The notes beneath the pieces are model-generated. The model was not told the DNA's origin. It saw nothing but the letters and a program-made list of their open reading frames with translations, and ran no database searches. From Proteiniphilum sp. X52 (GTDB lineage Bacteria > Bacteroidota > Bacteroidia > Bacteroidales > Dysgonomonadaceae): DNA of 64,000 bases. The translations under genes were made by a program, and so were the position numbers. The stretch lies in NCBI RefSeq assembly GCF_003712195.1, contig NZ_RDSD01000021.1, positions 1-64,000 of the forward strand, given 5' to 3'. Shown one piece after another: positions 28,181-37,800 of the stretch; within the stretch, counting starts at the first letter, position 1; each line of letters begins with the position of its first letter.

Positions 28181-29486
28181 ATTTCTCCTTTTTAAATAAA
28201 TATTGTTGAAGGTGTACATACCGGACATCAAAGATTCCACGCGACCAAATCGTCACGTCTCTCACGGACATACTCCTGAATGATTCTGAAAAACAAAGTC
28301 CCAGCATCACCATCAGCATAAAATAGTTGAGGGTAAAGCTATTCACATCTTCTATCCAGGAATAGAGCCAGCGGAATGCCACATAGATTCCCAGCATCTT
28401 GGCATAAATATTCCGGGATCGGTTGACCGCCAGATACGACGCCCTGAAAAAGATAAATGAGTAAAGAATTACCCCCACGATACCTGTCCAGGTAAAGACA
28501 TTGGCGAGGCCTATTTCGTTGGTAAGCCGTTCGTATCTCCCGGTCAATTCCGCTTCACGTATGCCAAAGGTGTAAGAGTCATTTCCCCGGGCGGGAGTAC
28601 GTCCCAGCAGCCAGTAGTCATTAAGGATCGCGGATTCCAGCACCTCCTCATAGAGAAAGGTGCGGGTATCTGCCATCAAATCTTCATCCACACGGTTCCC
28701 TTGCGCATCAACACCTTTACCTGTATACTCACCTTTGACATAGTCTTCCGTATTAAAGACATTGAATATGCCGGAAACACCCAAGCCAAAAAGAGTGAGA
28801 GGAATCACAAATAACGCGACACGTATCCATTCCATCATCTTCACCGAAATACTTTTTCTGAAATAATAAAGTAACAGGACAAAGAAGGGAATGCCGAATT
28901 TTATCACATTACTCCGGGCTCCAAAATCAACCAGGATAGTGAACACTGTGACAACCAACAAAATCACTTTCTGTCGCGTGGTAAATACCGGTAAAAACAG
29001 GATCAGGAAACTGACCGGGATCAGGTAAAATCCATAAGCATCTGTCCTGACGATCACCGCGAACACCACAAATAATGGCAAGGCATATTTCATGAAAAAT
29101 GAAAGTAACGACTGCACGATCATTTTATTGGTTGATGCAAATATCACCACCGGTAACATCAACGCCATGGCATTTCCGATTAACCCTTTCCAGTCCCAAT
29201 AAATTTCAGCGGCAAACATTCCTCTTATGATGCAAACCAGATTCCATATCAAATAGATCCATACAACAAGCATATTGTCCTGGTTTCTTTTATCGAAGAA
29301 ATAACGACGGGAAAGGAAGAAAGCTAACAGGATCAGGAAGGAAACAGCCCACCAAACCGTTGTATTATCTAAGATTCCCGCCATTGGTACTCCCGGTTTA
29401 AGAAAAGGAACTACAGAATAGACCGCCAACAATAAAATTGTAACCGGGAGAAAATGGCTGAGAATCTGTTTATTTACCCTATTCAT
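28128..29486 (-). CDS. Wzy-like polysaccharide polymerase / O-antigen ligase-like membrane protein
   Basis: 452 residues with about eleven membrane helices and one large hydrophilic loop at roughly 255-345 (including DEDLMADTRTFLYEEVLES and GRTPARGNDSYTFG), the layout of Wzy/WaaL proteins. Sequence motifs in this family are weak, so the call rests on topology and place in the operon between flippase and transferases. It should polymerise lipid-linked repeat units in the periplasm under control of the Wzc-like protein. Confidence 0.75.
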   Translation of the reverse strand: MNRVNKQILSHFLPVTILLLAVYSVVPFLKPGVPMAGILDNTTVWWAVSFLILLAFFLSRRYFFDKRNQDNMLVVWIYLIWNLVCIIRGMFAAEIYWDWKGLIGNAMALMLPVVIFASTNKMIVQSLLSFFMKYALPLFVVFAVIVRTDAYGFYLIPVSFLILFLPVFTTRQKVILLVVTVFTILVDFGARSNVIKFGIPFFVLLLYYFRKSISVKMMEWIRVALFVIPLTLFGLGVSGIFNVFNTEDYVKGEYTGKGVDAQGNRVDEDLMADTRTFLYEEVLESAILNDYWLLGRTPARGNDSYTFGIREAELTGRYERLTNEIGLANVFTWTGIVGVILYSFIFFRASYLAVNRSRNIYAKMLGIYVAFRWLYSWIEDVNSFTLNYFMLMVMLGLCFSESFRSMSVRDVTIWSRGIFDVRYVHLQQYLFKKEKYAKTEYSSLANVPQPEN

Positions 29487-29578
29487 TGGTTTTCTTTTAA
29501 AAAAATGCTTTCAACATTCTATCGCTTATTGGATGTTACCACATCCACCTCCATAATTGTACCAGCCATTTCACAGTG

Positions 29579-30496
29579 TCAATAGTCCTTTACACCGTTG
29601 GCTTTCATATACCAGTAATTGAGACTCAACTTTCGTAAAAATCGTCTGCCGTTATAACCTTTTATCCCCTTATAGCGGAATCTCAACCAATTCTCATAAT
29701 AGCCCGACAAGTCAAGTGGATTGAAAACATTTAAGTGACGGGTCAGGTATTTTTTGAAAACCCTAAAACCCTCCTTTTTTCTGATCTCTTCCAACTTCGT
29801 GCTTCTGGAAGTTGCATTGCCATGCACCCTGTAGGCTACTGTGGGCTTCTCCATATAATGCAGCCTGTACCCCTCTTCCAATGCTCTTATCACCATGACC
29901 ATATCCTCGTATATCTTGAATTCCTCATCCAGGAACATCCCTTTCACGATCATTTCCCTCTTGCAAAAGAAAGTGGGAGTATTCAAAAAGACCGGCCATC
30001 GGGAGTAGGTCTTCATCTGTTTTTGGGCCGTGGACAGACTTGAAAAGTGGATCAACCCCTCGTTAAGCACCTTATCCCTGATCAAGACACCGTTTTCATC
30101 AATTTCTCTGACATCGGAGGCTATGAAGGAAGCCTCTGGAAATTGCCTTGTATAGGTTAGATTATCGTCAATCGCACTATCAATAAGGATATCGTCTCCG
30201 GAGATCACTTTGATCCAGTCACCCACCGACGCGCGGACTCCCCTGTTACAGTTAGCCGAAATGCCGGTATTACGCGGTACGGTGATCAATTTTGTCGTCG
30301 AAAAACGATCCTTATTTTGCACTATCCAATCCGCGCAAAGCTGAACAGTTTGATCCCGGGATCCGTCATCACTCACTATCAGCTCAAGATTCCCCCAGGT
30401 TTGCGCTTTCACGCTTTCGAGAGCCTCGATTACATACCTTGCGCTGTTGTATGTGATAATGATCACCGATACCAATGGATTGTCCGTTACTTTCAT
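29579..30496 (-). CDS. GT2 glycosyltransferase
   Basis: 305 residues. GT-A fold: LVSVIIITYNSARYVIEALE at the N-terminus, LIVSDDGSRDQTVQL and WIKVISGDDILIDSA for nucleotide and metal binding, then EDMVMVIRALEEGYRL as the acceptor-side acidic motif (ED). It is encoded 6 bases after the flippase gene and adds a sugar to the repeat unit in the cytoplasm. Donor and linkage unknown. Confidence 0.9.
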   Translation of the reverse strand: MKVTDNPLVSVIIITYNSARYVIEALESVKAQTWGNLELIVSDDGSRDQTVQLCADWIVQNKDRFSTTKLITVPRNTGISANCNRGVRASVGDWIKVISGDDILIDSAIDDNLTYTRQFPEASFIASDVREIDENGVLIRDKVLNEGLIHFSSLSTAQKQMKTYSRWPVFLNTPTFFCKREMIVKGMFLDEEFKIYEDMVMVIRALEEGYRLHYMEKPTVAYRVHGNATSRSTKLEEIRKKEGFRVFKKYLTRHLNVFNPLDLSGYYENWLRFRYKGIKGYNGRRFLRKLSLNYWYMKANGVKDY

Positions 30497-30502
30497 AACT
30501 AT

Positions 30503-31993
30503 TTATTTTCTTTTGATTTTTCGTATAAAATTTTGAGCGAGATCCTTTATCCCTATCCTTTTCTCCAGTTCGCGGAATGAGTACCACGAGGAGATGGCAA
30601 TTAGCCATATGCCCATCAAATAACTATAAGGACGTCCGATAAAATTCACCACCACAAAAGTGAGTAAAGCCAAAAGGAATTGTATTGTAAAAATCTTTTT
30701 GAAAACAGAATCAAACGAGAAATTATATTTCACTTTCGCAATGATGAATACCTGTATAAGATAAACCATATAGGAAACCATAAACGCAAATCCCAACCCA
30801 TCCAATCCTCCCCGGCGAAAACCAAGAACGCCAAAGACCAGCATATACAAACTGCCTCCCAATTCATTCCAGAAGTACAGTTTTCCCTCACCTTTGGCCA
30901 GAAACACAAAGGCGATAGCCCAGCTGACAGCTTTGAAAAAAACCCCCAGTGCCGCCCAGTAAATCATGCCGGAGATGACCAAAAACTCCGAGGAATACAA
31001 GATCAAAACTGCTAAATTCACAAATACCAGAAAAACAATGAGGATAGGAGCCAAAAGGAGCAGTGCTATTTCGGATTGCTGGTTGATGCTCTCCCTGCAT
31101 AGGGCGTTATCTGTGGCAACTCGCGACAAACCGGGAAAGTAATCGGTTCCCATTGCTGTGAAGACCATCCCCACATAAGTGTTGATCAAGGTAAAACCGG
31201 CAGTATAAAAACCCACATCATCCACACCACCGGCATGATTGATATAGATCCTGACCAAATAGCCGGTGATCAAGGCAACCAATCCGCTCAGGCTGATTAT
31301 AAAACCGGTTCCCATCATACTTTTCCCCTCAGCAATGGTTTTCTCCCCCGAGACTGTTACTTTCTCCAGTTTGATCTTCCGGGCGAAATACCATGCGAAA
31401 AAGAATGTAAGGAATGCCGTGATAATAATAACAGGCACAATCCCATCCATTCCAAACAGATAGTACAATGGAACAGTCACAAACAACCCCACCAGGCTTC
31501 CGTACAGATTGGCCTTTGCCAGATGCTGTATCCGACGCAATGCTTGCAGCGTCACCAATTCCCCTGTAGCCAATTGATTCAGGAGCAATGTGACGGAGAT
31601 CCAGATAAAAGAGAGCGTGTATTCCCTATTTCCGAAGGTGACCTCGCTCAACCAAGGAGAAAAGACCAACGTGACCAACGCGCCCAGCATTCCTGAGATC
31701 CATACCATACGACGTAAAACGGTGACAACGGTGGAAATACGTTTCTCATCACCGGTATTAGCCGCCTCGGAAATACTTTTGACGGCGATCGTGCCCAGTC
31801 CAAAATTGGTCAGTCCGTTCACCAAACCGGTTGTGGTGGTAAGTAATCCCACAACCCCCATGCCGGTCGGCCCCAATAATACCGCCACAAACTTGGAACG
31901 TATGATCGAAATCAATATCTGGAAGACCTGTACTCCACCAAAAACTGAAGTAGCCTTCATGATCTGCCGGTATGAATCTTTCTTTCCTGTCAT
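30503..31993 (-). CDS. wzx: Wzx-type polysaccharide flippase
   Basis: 496 residues, about twelve to fourteen membrane helices. The start MTGKKDSYRQIMKATSVFGGVQVFQILISIIRSKF with VLLGPTGMGVVGL is typical of the RfbX/O-antigen flippase family in the MOP superfamily. It moves undecaprenyl-linked repeat units across the inner membrane. ATG at 31993 is chosen over a TTG at 32017, which would overlap the aminotransferase gene. Confidence 0.9.
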   Translation of the reverse strand: MTGKKDSYRQIMKATSVFGGVQVFQILISIIRSKFVAVLLGPTGMGVVGLLTTTTGLVNGLTNFGLGTIAVKSISEAANTGDEKRISTVVTVLRRMVWISGMLGALVTLVFSPWLSEVTFGNREYTLSFIWISVTLLLNQLATGELVTLQALRRIQHLAKANLYGSLVGLFVTVPLYYLFGMDGIVPVIIITAFLTFFFAWYFARKIKLEKVTVSGEKTIAEGKSMMGTGFIISLSGLVALITGYLVRIYINHAGGVDDVGFYTAGFTLINTYVGMVFTAMGTDYFPGLSRVATDNALCRESINQQSEIALLLLAPILIVFLVFVNLAVLILYSSEFLVISGMIYWAALGVFFKAVSWAIAFVFLAKGEGKLYFWNELGGSLYMLVFGVLGFRRGGLDGLGFAFMVSYMVYLIQVFIIAKVKYNFSFDSVFKKIFTIQFLLALLTFVVVNFIGRPYSYLMGIWLIAISSWYSFRELEKRIGIKDLAQNFIRKIKRK

Positions 31994-32010
31994 TTTTTTA
32001 TACGAATGCG

Positions 32011-33117
32011 TCAACAAAAAGCGTTCACAGCATCCACAATTGTTTTTACTTCTTCGTCGGTGATCACCGCACTTATTGGCAAACTCAACACCTCTGCATG
32101 TATCTTCTCTGTAATCGGGAATGAAAAATTGTTCCAGTCACTATATGCCTTTTGTTTATGAGGTGGGATCGGATAATGGATCAGTGTCTGTATTCCCTTT
32201 TCCCGGAGGTAGCGCTGCAATTCGTCTCGTCTTGCCGAGCGAATGATAAACAGATGAAACACATGCGCGTTCCAATCATTGACCACCGGCAATGTGATAT
32301 CGGGATGGGTGATATGTTCCAGATAATAGGAAGCCACCTCTCTCCTGCGGGCTGTTTCACTATCGAGATGTGCCAATTTCACATCCAGCACGGCAGCTTG
32401 CAATTCATCCAGCCGACTGTTATATCCTTGATAATCGAATCGGTATTTCACTGATGAGCCATAGTTGGCAAGGTTTCTCACTACTTCGCCAAGTACCTTG
32501 TCATTGGTGGTGACGGCTCCGGCATCACCCAGTGCTCCCAGGTTTTTACCCGGATAAAAACTGTGTCCCGCGGCATCGCCCAATGCGCCGGTTTTCTTCC
32601 CGTTAAATTCACAACCATGTGCTTGAGCATTGTCCTCAATGAGTTTTAAACCATATTGTTCACAAAGGTTACCGATCTTATCAGTATAAGCACATTGTCC
32701 ATAGAGATGGACGATCATGATCCCTTTTGTCTTTGAAGTAATTGCTGCCTCGATTTTTCGGTCGTCGATCTGGTAGGTAGTCATATCCGGTTCCACCAGC
32801 ACAGGCACCAACCCGTTATCAGAAATGGCAAGAATAGAAGCGATATAGGTATTGGCAGGGACAATGATCTCATCACCCGGATGCATTACCCCTAATTCCA
32901 TGTAAGAGCGCAAAATAATCCGCAAGGCATCCAGCCCGTTGGCTACCCCCACGCAGTAATCGGTTCCGGTATATTCGGCGTAGCTTTTCTCGAACCGCTT
33001 CACCTCTTCTCCCAACAAATACCAGCCGGCATCAATCACACGTGACACGGCATCATGGATTTCCGGAGCGTATTGTCGCGTTATTTTTTGTATATCAAGA
33101 AATTTTATCATCTCCAT
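32011..33117 (-). CDS. DegT/DnrJ/EryC1-family sugar aminotransferase (FdtB/QdtB-like)
   Basis: 368 residues. PLP-dependent type-I fold with the Schiff-base Lys191 in GHSFYPGKNLGALGDAG and the preceding DNAQAHG at 162-168, which holds the cofactor Asp. The partner genes upstream are WxcM/FdtA-type 3,4-ketoisomerases, so the likely reaction is amination at C3 of dTDP-3-keto-6-deoxyhexose, giving dTDP-Fuc3N or dTDP-Qui3N. The start overlaps the preceding gene by 23 bases. RmlA and RmlB, needed to make the substrate, are not in the window. Confidence 0.92.
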   Translation of the reverse strand: MEMIKFLDIQKITRQYAPEIHDAVSRVIDAGWYLLGEEVKRFEKSYAEYTGTDYCVGVANGLDALRIILRSYMELGVMHPGDEIIVPANTYIASILAISDNGLVPVLVEPDMTTYQIDDRKIEAAITSKTKGIMIVHLYGQCAYTDKIGNLCEQYGLKLIEDNAQAHGCEFNGKKTGALGDAAGHSFYPGKNLGALGDAGAVTTNDKVLGEVVRNLANYGSSVKYRFDYQGYNSRLDELQAAVLDVKLAHLDSETARRREVASYYLEHITHPDITLPVVNDWNAHVFHLFIIRSARRDELQRYLREKGIQTLIHYPIPPHKQKAYSDWNNFSFPITEKIHAEVLSLPISAVITDEEVKTIVDAVNAFC

Positions 33118-33526
33118 TCTTGTACGCTAAAAATTGATTGTAGTCCCTGATATAATCACCGGCATCGTATAAGTGCGATGCCAGCACCAGACATACCGAT
33201 CCCGATGAAAATCCGATCTCCCCGGCCCATATGCCAGGCGGAATATATAGCCCGAGATAGGGCCGGTTCAGAGTCACGGTTCGTTTTGTCTTTCCGTCAT
33301 CGAGGATGATATCGAATGCGCCGCTCACCGCCACCAGGAACTGATGGCACTCTTTGTGCGCGTGCGCTCCCCGATCCTCGCCTCCGGGTATGTCGTAAAG
33401 ATAAAAAACACGATTGACCTCGAACGGGATGGATTTTCCATTTTCAATCACACTGATATTACCTTTTTCGTGTTGATGCTTGCCTATTTCAATGATAGAG
33501 CAATCATAAATAGTCGGTTTATTCAT
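33095..33526 (-). CDS. WxcM/FdtA-like sugar 3,4-ketoisomerase, copy 2
   Basis: 143-residue single cupin. It contains the FdtA/QdtA signature YDIPGGEDRGAHAHK with both active-site histidines, His55 and His57, and later PYLGLYIPPGIWAGE and LVLASHLYDAGDYIRDY. Family enzymes isomerise dTDP-4-keto-6-deoxyglucose to the 3-keto form for transamination by the enzyme encoded next. Its start overlaps the stop of the upstream paralogue by 4 bases, so the pair is translationally coupled. Confidence 0.88.
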   Translation of the reverse strand: MNKPTIYDCSIIEIGKHQHEKGNISVIENGKSIPFEVNRVFYLYDIPGGEDRGAHAHKECHQFLVAVSGAFDIILDDGKTKRTVTLNRPYLGLYIPPGIWAGEIGFSSGSVCLVLASHLYDAGDYIRDYNQFLAYKNGDDKIS

Positions 33527-33927
33527 TGCGGATTTTCTTTAAATGATTTGTAATCATAAATATAATCCGACAAGTCGAATTTTGTGGATGCCAGCACCAA
33601 GGCCACCGAATTGGTGGAAAAATTCTGCATCTGTCTCCATACTCCTTTAGGAACATACAATCCATAATAGGAGCGGTTCAGGGAGAATAGTTTTCTCGAT
33701 TTGCCGTCATCCATCAACACTTCGAAACTTCCGGATAATGCCACAATAAACTCCTGTGTGTTTCTGTAGGCATGACCGCCTCTCACCTCCCCCCCCGGCA
33801 CATCATAAATCCAATAAGTACGTTCAATTTTGAATGGAATATGATTGTTCTGTTCAATGACAGAGAGATTTCCTCTTCTGTCAAAATTCTTGGGAAGTTG
33901 AATAATTTCCGCTTCATTGAATATCAT
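33523..33927 (-). CDS. WxcM/FdtA-like cupin, copy 1, with His-to-Tyr change
   Basis: 134-residue paralogue of the next gene, alignable almost end to end (YDVPGGEVRGGHAYR; YYGLYVPKGVWRQM; VLASTKFDLSDYIYDY). The second active-site histidine of the HAH motif is Tyr54 here, with His52 kept. It may have a different stereo-outcome, form a hetero-oligomer with copy 2, or have lost activity. It lies 107 bases after the Wzc-like gene at the start of the sugar-modifying part of the operon. Confidence 0.85.
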   Translation of the reverse strand: MIFNEAEIIQLPKNFDRRGNLSVIEQNNHIPFKIERTYWIYDVPGGEVRGGHAYRNTQEFIVALSGSFEVLMDDGKSRKLFSLNRSYYGLYVPKGVWRQMQNFSTNSVALVLASTKFDLSDYIYDYKSFKENPQ

Positions 33928-34034
33928 CTTGCAACTCCTTTAAAACACATGTTAAACATCCACCATTCACACAACAAAAAAAAGACAACACATTTTAAAA
34001 AAAGGACATCGCTCCCTCGTCAATTGCAAGCCAA

Positions 34035-36407
34035 TCATGCATATCCATACCCATATTTCTTATAAAGGCTATACCGGTAGGACGCTTTATTTAGATCCAC
34101 AGAATTGAGTATGAAATACATCCTCTTGAGTTTGTTCTCATTAAAATACCTGTCAGCGTCTTCCACGAACTTTTTCGGAGTGACACCGGCGCGGGTGACA
34201 AACAGATTCACATCGGCAATGCGGTTCAGTAAAAAGCCGTCGGAAACCATTCCTATGGGTGCTGTGTCGATAATGATAAAATCATATTCACATTTGAGAG
34301 CACTGATCAATTCATCCAGCTCCGGCTTAGCCAATAACTCATTCGGATTGGGAGGGACGGATCCCGCAGTGATGACGGATAAGTTGGGATGAATGCCCGA
34401 TGGCCTTATCAGCTCCTCCTTATCCATATAGCCCGAGAGGTAGAGTGTCATACCCTGCCTGCTATCCAATCCCAACAGTTTGGCCAGTTTCGGTTTTCTG
34501 ATATCCAGTTCCACCAATAACACCTTTTTCTCGAGGAGTGCCAGACTCATACCCAAGTTAACGGAAACAAACGATTTACCTTCACCGCTGACACTCGAGA
34601 GTATATTGACCACTTTTTTACCTTTACCGTCAACCACAAACATAAGGTTGGCCCGCAGGAGTCTTAACATTTCGTTAAAGCTGTCGTTATTGTCCTGTTT
34701 CACCATAACTGTTTCCGTTTGTGCGGTCTTAGGTATCTCTCCCAACAACGGGATGGAGGAGATTTTCTCCAGCTCCTCTTTATTCTCCAATTGAAAACGG
34801 AATAAATCTCTTATATAAATGCCTATTACAGGTAATACCAGTCCAAGGAGAAGGAAGAAAAACAGAATGAATATTTTCTTTGGCCATGCCACACCGGCCA
34901 CCCGTATATTGTCCACCAATTTAGAATTGGGCTGTACGGCCGTCATGTTCATGTAACGTTCTTCTTTCTTCTGAAGCAGATAGAGAAACAAATCTTCTTT
35001 GATATTCTGCTGACGTTTAATATCGGACAAAGCCCTTTCCTGTCGTGGAATAGCCATGACCATGGCGTTATTACGGGAATATTCATCATTGATATCCCTC
35101 AATTGGATCTCCAGCGTATTTTTTTCTCCTTGCAAACCGGAAACAACAGAACTGAAAGTGGACGCCAGCTGATTATTCAGATTGATCATCGATTGGTTGC
35201 TACTGGAGGCAATTCGCGACAGCCTGTTTCGCTCCAACACCAAATCATTGTAGGCCGTGATCTGGGAATTCAACACGCTGCTTTGAATACCGGTATTGGC
35301 CGGGATAAGTTGGGTGTGGCCGCTCATTTGGCGCACAGAACTTAACAAGCTTGAGACAATTTCCAATTGTGTCTCCACATCCATTTTTCGTTGGCGGACA
35401 CTCGCCAGTTGCGAGGTATAGAGGTTGGCCTGGGAAGAAATATCCGTCAGACCCTGTGATTGCCTGAACTGCTGCGCCTGATCTTCCACACTACTTAATT
35501 CATTACTCAGATTAGCAAGATGCTCATCAATCACCTGTGCTGTTTTTTCAGCCAATTCTAATTGATCACTAATCCCCTGTTGATTATAAGCTTCAATATA
35601 GTCTCTGAGGAAATTCACCCCCAATTCCCTATTGGGGGCGGTCATCGTGATATTTGCCACCGTGGAGTTTCTTGAGGTTAGCTTCACATCCAAAGACCCC
35701 TTTAATCCATTGGCGACACTCAGTGGATGCTGAATAATTACCCTGATCCATCTTTCTTCTGTCGGCAACACCTTGCCTTTCGACACCTTGAGCAGGCCAA
35801 AGGGCAATTGTATAGTGGAATCATTTCCGGAAGCTTTTACCTGGTACTTTTGCCCGTCAAATTTTCCATCCAACAGATAATCACCATCGGGATAGGCTGT
35901 CAGATCGAACGTTATGCCATTTTTTCCCAAGGCGTTTAGCTGTTCTTCCGATAACATAACCTTAACAGGCAACTCGTTTCCATATAATACGGCGGTCTTT
36001 CGTTTGGGAATGTTGGGGATAATTTTATCCAGACCAAGCAGAGGACTCATTTCAATATAGGTGGCATACAAATGGTTTTTCCTGACGACCTCTTCACCCA
36101 CCGGCGACATCTTCAGAATCTCTATTTCATTTTCAACGTTATTCCGTCTGAAGACGACTCCCATGTTATGTTGCATATTCAGTTCGGTAGTACCTCCCTT
36201 CTGATCGTCTTTGAATAGGATGGAAGTAGTTATCTGGTATTTTGGCAATGTAAAATAGATATAGGCTGCCGCAATACCAAGAAAAAAGACGATGGAGAAG
36301 ACAAACCATTTCCAGTAAGAGAGATACTTCATCAGAATGGCTGTCACATCAATCTTTTTCTCTGATAACTCCATAAACTCTTCTTCTACCCCCATGTAGT
36401 TATTCAT
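34035..36407 (-). CDS. wzc: Wzc-like polysaccharide co-polymerase with BY-kinase domain
   Basis: 790 residues from ATG 36407, preceded by AAAGGAAA; a GTG at 36431 is possible. The N-terminal membrane helix and Wzz domain are followed by a long coiled coil and a second membrane helix near 500-520. The cytoplasmic tyrosine-kinase domain has Walker A GEGKS at about 608-612, Walker A' VELDIRKPK and Walker B FIIIDTAP. The last 14 residues hold six tyrosines (777, 779, 782, 785, 787, 789) for autophosphorylation. It controls chain length and export together with Wza. No Wzb-type phosphatase is nearby. Confidence 0.94.
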   Translation of the reverse strand: MNNYMGVEEEFMELSEKKIDVTAILMKYLSYWKWFVFSIVFFLGIAAAYIYFTLPKYQITTSILFKDDQKGGTTELNMQHNMGVVFRRNNVENEIEILKMSPVGEEVVRKNHLYATYIEMSPLLGLDKIIPNIPKRKTAVLYGNELPVKVMLSEEQLNALGKNGITFDLTAYPDGDYLLDGKFDGQKYQVKASGNDSTIQLPFGLLKVSKGKVLPTEERWIRVIIQHPLSVANGLKGSLDVKLTSRNSTVANITMTAPNRELGVNFLRDYIEAYNQQGISDQLELAEKTAQVIDEHLANLSNELSSVEDQAQQFRQSQGLTDISSQANLYTSQLASVRQRKMDVETQLEIVSSLLSSVRQMSGHTQLIPANTGIQSSVLNSQITAYNDLVLERNRLSRIASSSNQSMINLNNQLASTFSSVVSGLQGEKNTLEIQLRDINDEYSRNNAMVMAIPRQERALSDIKRQQNIKEDLFLYLLQKKEERYMNMTAVQPNSKLVDNIRVAGVAWPKKIFILFFFLLLGLVLPVIGIYIRDLFRFQLENKEELEKISSIPLLGEIPKTAQTETVMVKQDNNDSFNEMLRLLRANLMFVVDGKGKKVVNILSSVSGEGKSFVSVNLGMSLALLEKKVLLVELDIRKPKLAKLLGLDSRQGMTLYLSGYMDKEELIRPSGIHPNLSVITAGSVPPNPNELLAKPELDELISALKCEYDFIIIDTAPIGMVSDGFLLNRIADVNLFVTRAGVTPKKFVEDADRYFNENKLKRMYFILNSVDLNKASYRYSLYKKYGYGYA

Positions 36408-36427
36408 AATTTTCCTTTTTGAGATAT

Positions 36428-37222
36428 TCACCGGCGTGTCAAAGTATAAATGCTGACCCCCAATGTGGCTAACGAAACCAATACTGATATAGTGGAGTTC
36501 CGGAAATTATCCGCTTCCCCAAATCTGGATGAATTGGCTCTTGTCTGATTGGGTTCCACATAAACCACATCATTTTGTTCCAGGAAAAATGCCGGAGAAT
36601 CAAATACATTCTTATCGTTGAGATTCAATGTGTAAATTACTTTTTCTCCATCCTCATTCTCGCGCACGACTTTCACATTGTTCCGTTTGCCATATATGGT
36701 CATATCTCCCGCCATGGCCAACCCCTCAAAAATGGTTATCCGGCCGTTAGAGGTCTCAAATTTCCCGGGTCGCTGCACTTCTCCCAGTATATTCACGCTG
36801 TAATTCATAATTCTGGCGGTTATCACCGGCATCTCTTCAGAGAAAAAGGGCTCCAATTGCTTGCCGATATGCTCTTCCAGCTGCCTGGTAGTTAATCCGG
36901 CAACCTTTAGCTTTCCCAGAGAAGGAAAATTGATTTGTCCTTCATTGTCCACCAGGTAATTTTGTAATACGGGCGTGGAGACGATAGAGCTCATCGTCCC
37001 GTCAATTTGTGGCGCAACGAGGTTGAATCTACTCGCGGCCGCGGGCTCACTACTCACCACGGCTATTGAAAGGATGTCACGGGGTTTGATTTGGGCATCA
37101 TATTTTTCACTGTTGGGGATGGTCTGCCCTTGACCGGTTTGCTGAATGTAGGCAATATCTTTTACTTGTACACAGGAAGCCCCCATGCAAGCAAAGGCCA
37201 GCAGATAAATAATCTTTTTCAT
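36428..37222 (-). CDS. wza: Wza-like polysaccharide export outer-membrane lipoprotein
   Basis: 264 residues from the ATG at 37222, which gives a lipoprotein signal with Cys17 (MGASC). A polysaccharide-export/SLBB pair follows: KYDAQIKPRDILSIAV, then GQINFPSLGKLKVAGLTTRQLEEHI and VNILGEVQRPGKFE. A C-terminal membrane-spanning segment (ISVLVSLATLGVSIYTL) is present, as in Bacteroidetes homologues. It forms the export channel with Wzc. It is the first gene of the ~22 kb capsule operon. Confidence 0.94.
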   Translation of the reverse strand: MKKIIYLLAFACMGASCVQVKDIAYIQQTGQGQTIPNSEKYDAQIKPRDILSIAVVSSEPAAASRFNLVAPQIDGTMSSIVSTPVLQNYLVDNEGQINFPSLGKLKVAGLTTRQLEEHIGKQLEPFFSEEMPVITARIMNYSVNILGEVQRPGKFETSNGRITIFEGLAMAGDMTIYGKRNNVKVVRENEDGEKVIYTLNLNDKNVFDSPAFFLEQNDVVYVEPNQTRANSSRFGEADNFRNSTISVLVSLATLGVSIYTLTRR

Positions 37223-37361
37223 TTTTTGAATTTTCTTTTGGGATAATTGCATATTTTAGCCATATTATGACAAAATATGGACAAAAACATGCAACAACCA
37301 GTAACTGTGATTTTTAATTTCTACACAATGACAACATTTTAACTTTGTCGACCTCTATATT

Positions 37362-37380
37362 CTTAACTAAATTAGTTAAG
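37362..37380. promoter_or_regulatory. 19-bp palindrome at the capsule operon start, candidate operator
   Basis: CTTAACTAA (37362-37370), one A, then TTAGTTAAG (37372-37380) form a perfect 9-bp inverted repeat. For the minus-strand promoter at 37393-37386 it would cover about +1 to +19, so a bound regulator could block the capsule operon, or the RNA could fold at its 5' end. Confidence 0.5.
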
Positions 37381-37385
37381 TGGTG

Positions 37386-37393
37386 CAAATGTA
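37386..37393 (-). promoter_or_regulatory. Candidate -7 box of the capsule operon promoter
   Basis: On the minus strand the bases read TACATTTG, matching TAnnTTTG. Transcription would start near 37380, giving an untranslated leader of about 158 bases before wza. No clear -33 TTTG is visible at the expected distance. Confidence 0.45.
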
Positions 37394-37647
37394 AGGAGTG
37401 TATCTGTCATTATCCATAAAAAAAAGCTTACATAACATTACAAAATAAGGACACTTTTTATATAAACGGTTGTGGCATTTATTTTAAACATTTTCATTTT
37501 TCCCTCTTGTTCCAAGAAACTGTTCAATTTTGCGAGAATTTATATTACACTTATTTTTTTCCGTTAATGGGTTCTAATTCTTATTAATTTGAATATTTTT
37601 CACATCTATCGACTTGTCTCTTAACATGATGATTAAAAAAAAGCACT

Positions 37648-37655
37648 TATATTTG
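37648..37655 (+). promoter_or_regulatory. Candidate -7 box for the beta-helix gene
   Basis: TATATTTG followed by C is an excellent match to the TAnnTTTG -7 consensus. Transcription would begin around 37662, leaving an untranslated leader of ~139 bases. The -33 element is not obvious. Confidence 0.5.
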
Positions 37656-37800
37656 CACTGCAATCAAACAACACGCTATATTGAACCGATTACTTTCGGT
37701 AGAAGTTACTCTTAGGAAATCGTTATTGGGTTTTTAGCTGAAAATAACACGCATCAATCGGGCTTAAATTTCAAACACACTATCCAAGAAAGAAAAAAAG

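Larger units (their letters stand above)
37223..37800. other. Divergent intergenic region between capsule operon and beta-helix gene
   Basis: About 580 AT-rich bases without a gene. It holds the outward-facing promoter candidates listed separately, the 19-bp palindrome at 37362-37380, and a plus-strand leader of ~140 bases (about 37660-37800). No UpxY-like antiterminator gene or invertible-promoter repeats were seen. Confidence 0.6.

Noticed and set aside
37223-37800. Invertible capsule promoter
   Set aside because: No pair of inverted repeats flanking the promoter candidates was found; only one compact palindrome is present and no invertase gene is nearby.
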